From: Vibrio gallaecicus
GTDB taxonomy: Bacteria > Pseudomonadota > Gammaproteobacteria > Enterobacterales > Vibrionaceae
Direction of reading: 5' to 3'
Length of the DNA: 64,000 bases
NCBI RefSeq assembly: GCF_024347495.1
Contig: NZ_AP025490.1
Coordinates: 434,001-498,000, forward strand
Part shown: one piece after another, positions 59,286 through 64,000 of the stretch
Position numbering within the stretch: position 1 is the first letter of the stretch
How the letters are laid out: each line of letters begins with the position of its first letter
Notes under the pieces: generated by a model
The model's database searches: none
The model's input: only the letters and a program-made list of their open reading frames with translations
Told to the model about the DNA's origin: nothing
Made by a program: the position numbers and the translations under genes

Positions 59286-59463
59286 GTCAGCAAACCTATT
59301 GATATGTGCGTTTAGATATTTTTGTCTTTGCCTAACATGGATGCTAAGTAAAGAAAAAACAAGTAGCTATTTAAAATAGCTGAGAGATCACATCATGCCG
59401 CTAAAAGAAATGAACAGCATGATGAATTGATAAGGAGTTCAAGGAGGTATCACATTACCCAGT

Positions 59464-60525
59464 TTAACGAATAGCTTCCTCAACTGTTACTTGAAGCGTG
59501 ATCTCTTCACCTTTGCGAAGTATACCGACATCAATCACAGTTCCTGGTCGTAAATCAGTGACTATATCCCTCACACTTTGTAGGTCGTTTATTTTTATGT
59601 TGTTAATTTTAAGGATTATGTCTTGCACTTCAAAGCCTGCATTTTCTGCCGGTCCATTCGGGTCAATGCGAAGTACGACAACACCTCCAATGCTTTTGCT
59701 GCCGATAAGGCGACCAGTGACTGAATTTATATCTAGCCCGTTAACGCCGATATACCCACGTATAACTCGACCATCAGCAATGATTTTTTGCATGATTTTA
59801 TTCGCTAATTGGTAGGGAATCGCAAATGAAATACCATAAGTTTCCATGTCCGTTGCTGGTTGATATGATGCGGTATTAATGCCGACCAGCTCACCTTGGG
59901 TATTAATTAAAGCTCCTCCAGAGTTGCCTTCATTAATAGCGGCATCTGTTTGAATGAAGGCTTGGTGCCCATCAGTATTATTTGAAAAGCGACCTGTCGC
60001 TGAGATAATCCCAAATGTAGTGGTTTGCCCTAGGTTGTAAGGGTTACCTATTGCGAGTACCACATCACCCACATTGGCTGTGTAATTTGGGTTAAGTGGG
60101 ATCACTGGTAGGTTATCACCCTCGACTCGTAATATCGCAATATCCGTGCGCTCATCTGAGCCAACAAGTTGAGCAGCTGCAGACCGCCCATCTTGAAGTG
60201 CTACAATAATTTGGTCTGCCATTTCCACAACATGGTAGTTCGTAATAATGTAGCCTTTTTCACTTACGATGACCCCAGAGCCTAGCCCTTGAATGAGAAG
60301 TTTACTTCGGTCGTTATCGGAGTATTTTTGGCTATAAATATTTACAACTGCTGGCGAGGCTCGTCTTACCGCTTGGTTGAATGAGACTTGTAGTGAGTTG
60401 AGATTACTAACCTGTTGCTCAATAACTTGAGGAATAATTGAAGGTCGAAGACTAGGGGATACAGTCAGTACAAGTGCGGCAGACACTAGCCCTAGTGAGA
60501 TAGAACGAAATAGAAAGGACAGCAT
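59464..60525 (-). CDS. degS: DegS site-1 protease for sigma-E activation
   Basis: 353 residues from the ATG at 60525 (MLSFLFRSISLGLVSAALVLTVSPSLRP), preceded by AGAGGGAAAC; the longer frame to 60600 adds a soluble stretch before the membrane anchor. One N-terminal transmembrane helix (about 5-25), then a trypsin-like domain with His at about 97 (IITNYHVV), Asp about 126 (RTDIAIL) and Ser about 200 (EGNSGGALI). One PDZ domain follows (about 255-350: RGYIGVNGLDI). It senses misfolded outer-membrane proteins and cleaves RseA. Confidence 0.94.
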   Translation of the reverse strand: MLSFLFRSISLGLVSAALVLTVSPSLRPSIIPQVIEQQVSNLNSLQVSFNQAVRRASPAVVNIYSQKYSDNDRSKLLIQGLGSGVIVSEKGYIITNYHVVEMADQIIVALQDGRSAAAQLVGSDERTDIAILRVEGDNLPVIPLNPNYTANVGDVVLAIGNPYNLGQTTTFGIISATGRFSNNTDGHQAFIQTDAAINEGNSGGALINTQGELVGINTASYQPATDMETYGISFAIPYQLANKIMQKIIADGRVIRGYIGVNGLDINSVTGRLIGSKSIGGVVVLRIDPNGPAENAGFEVQDIILKINNIKINDLQSVRDIVTDLRPGTVIDVGILRKGEEITLQVTVEEAIR

Positions 60526-60620
60526 GTTTCCCTCTTCAACAGGTAAGGTATAAGTCACCGATGTAAGACGGCAAAGTGATTTACCAGTGAAGCATAGCAT
60601 TTTGATTCAGCGAAATGAAA

Positions 60621-60657
60621 GAGTGAACACCCAACAGTTCATCGAATGTTCACTCTA
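60621..60657 (-). repeat. Inverted repeat between degQ and degS
   Basis: AGAGTGAACA (60621-60630) and TGTTCACTCT (60648-60657) pair perfectly. Few T follow on the minus strand, so it is a weak terminator or a stabilising hairpin. Confidence 0.55.
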
Positions 60658-60769
60658 TTTTTCATAGGGTTTTGGTTTGTGTCGCGATGGTATTAACCAT
60701 ATTTTCAGCCATTCCCCTTATTTTTTGCATTGGTACAATTTTATACTGGTACCTAGTCAGTCAGTAACG

Positions 60770-62128
60770 TTATCTAACTACTAGGTAGATAGTGCGCTCA
60801 CCTCTTTGGATATTTAAAGCGAGAACTGCTGGTTTCTTTTCTAGCATTGTTCGTAATTCTGCGAGGTTTTCTACTCGCTGTCGATTGAGACCAATTATGA
60901 TGTCATTCTCTAGGAGTTGATAAGCTTCAGCTGGGGATCCTTTCGCTACCGAGGATACCTTAACTCCGACTACAGCATCTTTATCTGTGGTATTCGTAAG
61001 CTCTGCGCCCGCTAAACCGTCATGCAGTTTTTCTGCTTTCGTTTTGCTATTGGTCGATTCGCCAAGAGTAACGTCGAATGATTTTTGGTCACCATCTCGC
61101 ACTGCTCCCAGTTTGATTTTTTTACCTGCCCCCAGAGTGGCAACTTTGGCTCTTAATTCACTGAAAGTGTCGATACGTTTGCCATTGATAGAGACAATAA
61201 TGTCTCCAGCTTTTAAGCCGGCTTTGTCTGCCGCACTATCTGGCACAACTTGGCTAACGAACGCACCTTTACTGGACTCGTAGCCGAGGGCTTCAGCTAA
61301 CTCCGAAGTGATTTCTCCACCTTGAACTCCCAACATACCGCGTTTAACCTCGCCGAAATCTAGGATTTGCTCTGTGAGGTTCTTCATCATATTGGATGGG
61401 ATAGCGAAGCCAATCCCAACGTTTCCACCATTGGGACCTAAAATAGCCGTATTGATACCAATCAGTTCGCCGTTCAAGTTGACTAAGGCACCGCCGGAAT
61501 TGCCGCTATTAATTGCCGCATCGGTTTGAATGAAGTTCTCAAAGTTCTCAAGGTTTAGACCACTTCTACCTAATGCTGAGACAATACCAGACGTAACTGT
61601 TTGACCTAAGCCAAATGGGTTGCCGATTGCAACAGTAAAATCACCAACACGAAGTTGGTCTGAATCCGCCAATTTAATTTGAGTTAGGTTCTTTGCTTTT
61701 TCTAATTTGAGAAGAGCGACGTCTGACATTTCATCACCGCCAATCAACTCTGCGTCGTATTCACGACCATCGTGTAATTTTACTTTGATTTCGTCCGCAC
61801 TATTAATCACATGATAGTTAGTAACGATATGACCTTTTTCAGCATCGACAATGACACCAGATCCTAATCCTCTGAATGGACGTTCTTGAGTTTGTTCAGG
61901 ACCAAAGAAGAATTGAAATTGTTCAGGGATACGTTGACGTTGAACTTGCTTACCTTCAACGGCAATGCTCACTACTGCAGGGGTCACCTGTTCAAGCATA
62001 GGTGCAAGGCTGGGAAGTTGCTCACCATTTACACTCAGTGGTAGTGCTGCGGTGGCTTGAATGGGGGTGATGATGGAACTTAAGCTTAAAGTCATTATCG
62101 ATAAAGCAAGCAAAGGTTTTTTCATCAT
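60770..62128 (-). CDS. degQ: DegQ periplasmic serine protease (HtrA family)
   Basis: About 452 residues; the second ATG (62125) has the better spacing to GAGAGGAG. A signal peptide (about 1-27) is followed by the protease domain with His about 105 (IVTNYHVI), Asp about 135 (SDVALLKL) and Ser about 210 (AINSGNSGGALV), and two PDZ domains (about 255-345 and 370-450). The absence of a long Q-linker is more like DegQ than DegP. It degrades or holds misfolded periplasmic proteins. It is next to degS, the conserved degQ-degS pair. Confidence 0.93.
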   Translation of the reverse strand: MMKKPLLALSIMTLSLSSIITPIQATAALPLSVNGEQLPSLAPMLEQVTPAVVSIAVEGKQVQRQRIPEQFQFFFGPEQTQERPFRGLGSGVIVDAEKGHIVTNYHVINSADEIKVKLHDGREYDAELIGGDEMSDVALLKLEKAKNLTQIKLADSDQLRVGDFTVAIGNPFGLGQTVTSGIVSALGRSGLNLENFENFIQTDAAINSGNSGGALVNLNGELIGINTAILGPNGGNVGIGFAIPSNMMKNLTEQILDFGEVKRGMLGVQGGEITSELAEALGYESSKGAFVSQVVPDSAADKAGLKAGDIIVSINGKRIDTFSELRAKVATLGAGKKIKLGAVRDGDQKSFDVTLGESTNSKTKAEKLHDGLAGAELTNTTDKDAVVGVKVSSVAKGSPAEAYQLLENDIIIGLNRQRVENLAELRTMLEKKPAVLALNIQRGERTIYLVVR

Positions 62129-62260
62129 AAACTCCTCTCTAGTTATGGTCTCGTATCATCATATGTAGATAAATAATGATGCTAATCAGTAGACCTGAGT
62201 GAAAGTTATGACTCAAAAACCTTTCTAAAGTTCACCTTAAATGATTTAGGTGCAATAAGA

Positions 62261-62704
62261 TTATGATGCTTTTGCTGTCACTAGTTCAGGCGAATCGATA
62301 ATTTCTTTTTCTGGTTCGCTAAACAAACCGGTTGCACCGTGAGCATAATCTTTTGGTGGCTGCTCAATTGAAGTTTCCGACTTCTCAGCTTTGTCAGAGT
62401 GAACTGCCGCTGTTTTTACAAACGGGTTGTCTTGCTCTGGTAAGTTTGGAAGAAGTTCAGCACTCGTTTTTTCCATATGTTGGTACAGCTTAGTGTAGTC
62501 TTTTCCTAAGGTGTCCAGCATTTCTGCAGTTTGTGCAAAGTGATCAGCTAACTCTTGTCGTTGTTGCTCTAATGCAAACTTTGCAGAGTCTAATTCTTTT
62601 TGTACGTTTTTCTGTTTGTTGTATTCAGGGGTCATGAGACGAGAAATAACAACCCCTAAAATTGCTCCCACAAGCAAACCAGCAACGGCATACATCCAAG
62701 GCAT
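62261..62704 (-). CDS. zapG: ZapG (YhcB, DUF1043) cell-division / envelope protein
   Basis: 147 residues. One N-terminal transmembrane helix (about 3-22: WMYAVAGLLVGAILGVVISRLMTP) is followed by a long coiled coil (about 30-100: QKNVQKELDSAKFALEQQRQELADHFAQTAEMLDTLGKDYTKLYQHM) and a charged C-terminal tail. The family links the divisome with cell-envelope growth. It is divergent from zapE and precedes degQ, the conserved neighbourhood. Confidence 0.92.
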   Translation of the reverse strand: MPWMYAVAGLLVGAILGVVISRLMTPEYNKQKNVQKELDSAKFALEQQRQELADHFAQTAEMLDTLGKDYTKLYQHMEKTSAELLPNLPEQDNPFVKTAAVHSDKAEKSETSIEQPPKDYAHGATGLFSEPEKEIIDSPELVTAKAS

Positions 62705-62922
62705 AACAGCTCCTTATAATTGTTTTTTAACATGTTTGTTACTGTGTAGTTACACGTATTGCGGCTCCATGGTACTATGAGAATGATGCAGTATAAAGAG
62801 AAATGCATGTGCGCTAGTTAGCAAGTTGGCGTCGATTTATACTATTGTGAACACTGTTTTATTCTGGCTTTATCTAAGTTTGGTAGTGAGCCAGTGTGGC
62901 TTTTATTGTGGAAACCTCCGTC

Positions 62923-64000
62923 ATGAACCCAATTCAAAAATACGAACAAGATATACAAGAGCATGGTTTTCAAAGAGATCCAGCCCAAGAGCAAGCGGTT
63001 CAAAGCTTGGATAAACTGTTTCATGAATTTCAAGATTATTTGAATGCACCTACACCGCAGCTGACTCGTTTTCAAAAACTGATGGGGAAGAAGCTTGAGC
63101 TTCCACAACCTCCCAAAGGTCTGTATTTCTGGGGAGGGGTAGGGAGAGGTAAAACTTATCTAATGGATACGTTTTATGATGAATTACCAACCACAAAAAA
63201 AATGAGAGTTCACTTCCACCGCTTTATGTATCGGGTGCATGATGAGTTGAAGGCGCTGGGTAATGTCAGTGATCCATTACCTTTAGTCGCCGATAAATTG
63301 AAGCTAGAAGCAGACATTATCTGTTTCGATGAATTTTTTGTTTCAGATATCACAGACGCGATGATTTTAGGAACATTGTTCCAAGAGCTTTTCTCAAGAA
63401 GTGTTGTGCTGGTAGCAACATCAAATATTCCCCCTGCTGATTTGTACCGAAATGGGTTGCAGCGCGCTCGTTTTCTTCCTGCTATAAAACTTATCCAAGA
63501 GAATTGTCACATTCTTAATGTAGATAGCGGTATTGATTATCGATTAAGAACATTAGAGCAAGCTGAGATTTATCACTACCCTCTAGATAAGCAAGCTAAC
63601 ATCAACTTGGAAAAGTATTACGCTCAGTTAGTTGGAGAAGATAAAGAAAAGCTCTCTCAAATTGAAGTGAATCACCGCCAAGTGGATGTACTTGAAGCGA
63701 GTGATGGTGTTTTACATGCAACTTTTGTTCAGTTATGCCAATCAGCTAGAAGCCAAAATGACTATATAGAGCTATCTAGAATCTATCATTCAGTTTTGCT
63801 AGCTGATGTATTACAGATGGGAGCGACTTCAGATGATGCAGCTAGACGTTTTATTGCATTAGTCGATGAATTTTATGAGCGTAATGTGAAGCTCATAATT
63901 TCAGCCGAAGTAGCTCTTGAAGATTTGTATACTAAAGGTCAACTAGAGTTTGAATTTAAGCGTTGTCAGTCACGCTTAATCGAAATGCAAAGTCATGACT
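62923..64000 (+). CDS. zapE: ZapE (AFG1-family) cell-division ATPase, C-terminal end cut by window
   Basis: About 359 codons are present before the window edge with no stop; the family is close to 370 residues, so only a few residues are missing. MNPIQKYEQDIQEHGFQRDPAQEQAV opens the protein. Walker A is GGVGRGKT (in YFWGGVGRGKTYLMD) and Walker B is ICFDEFFVSDITDAMILG, then SNIPPADLYRNGLQRARFLP. It is an AAA-type ATPase that acts on the Z-ring under oxygen limitation. It has no strong ribosome-binding site and is divergent from zapG. Confidence 0.95.
   Translation, partial: MNPIQKYEQDIQEHGFQRDPAQEQAVQSLDKLFHEFQDYLNAPTPQLTRFQKLMGKKLELPQPPKGLYFWGGVGRGKTYLMDTFYDELPTTKKMRVHFHRFMYRVHDELKALGNVSDPLPLVADKLKLEADIICFDEFFVSDITDAMILGTLFQELFSRSVVLVATSNIPPADLYRNGLQRARFLPAIKLIQENCHILNVDSGIDYRLRTLEQAEIYHYPLDKQANINLEKYYAQLVGEDKEKLSQIEVNHRQVDVLEASDGVLHATFVQLCQSARSQNDYIELSRIYHSVLLADVLQMGATSDDAARRFIALVDEFYERNVKLIISAEVALEDLYTKGQLEFEFKRCQSRLIEMQSHD

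Noticed and set aside
59365..59424. Inverted repeats between rsmE and degS (AGCTATT/AATAGCT and CATCATGC/GCATGATG)
   Set aside because: No T run and no link to a start codon; too weak to call a terminator or operator.

Overview
The window reads as chromosomal core DNA of a gamma-proteobacterium of the Vibrionaceae (Vibrio or close relative). This is inferred from the Vibrio-type gene order (for example mltC-yggX-mutY-trmB-glsA-hemW-rdgB-yggU-yggT-proC-yggS-pilT-pilU-ruvX-yqgE-gshB-rsmE), the AT-rich base composition, and the presence of a VC2487/MJ1255-type glycosyltransferase next to leuO. No insertion sequence, prophage, integron or CRISPR array was seen.

Layout. 1-4.3 kb: the 5' end of surA with lptD (outer-membrane and LPS assembly), divergent djlA, and a DUF924 gene. 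4.4-5.2 kb: exported DUF547 protein. 5.3-10.5 kb: leuABCD on the minus strand, preceded by a leucine-rich leader peptide and attenuator that I identified by hand. 10.8-16 kb: TetR regulator, membrane-fusion protein and RND pump. 16.1-17.8 kb: PAP2 phosphatase and MJ1255-type glycosyltransferase. 18.2-23.9 kb: leuO, a long-chain acyl-CoA synthetase and ilvIH, with a possible leader peptide before ilvI. 24-27 kb: membrane diguanylate cyclase, an unlisted 43-residue membrane miniprotein, and a GntR/FCD regulator. 27.2-31.8 kb: pykF, a DeoR-family regulator and glmS.

32.1-41.7 kb: tRNA-Ile2(CAT), the macromolecular-synthesis operon (rpsU, yqeY, dnaG, rpoD, minus strand), divergent tsaD, an alpha/beta hydrolase, plsY, folB-folK and uppP. 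41.8-44.5 kb: a chemoreceptor and a seven-gene tRNA cluster (Phe, Thr, Phe, Asn, Thr, Phe, Asn in transcription order) with one promoter and one terminator. 44.6-59.3 kb: mltC to rsmE as above, covering wall recycling, DNA repair, tRNA methylation, glutaminase, heme/nucleotide housekeeping, proline synthesis, twitching ATPases and glutathione synthesis. 59.5-64 kb: degS, degQ, zapG and the 5' part of zapE.

Two themes connect the genes. Branched-chain amino-acid control (leuL-leuABCD, leuO, ilvIH) keeps the enteric order leu-leuO-ilv but is split by efflux, lipid and sugar genes. Envelope biogenesis and quality control (surA, lptD, djlA, degS, degQ, uppP, plsY, mltC, glmS) is spread through the window. 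Nearly everything is well-known housekeeping. The less described items are small: the miniprotein at 26210-26341, the leader ORF before ilvI, structured intercistronic regions in leuABCD, the hairpin/mini-ORF before glsA, and operator-like palindromes before the TetR and DeoR genes.
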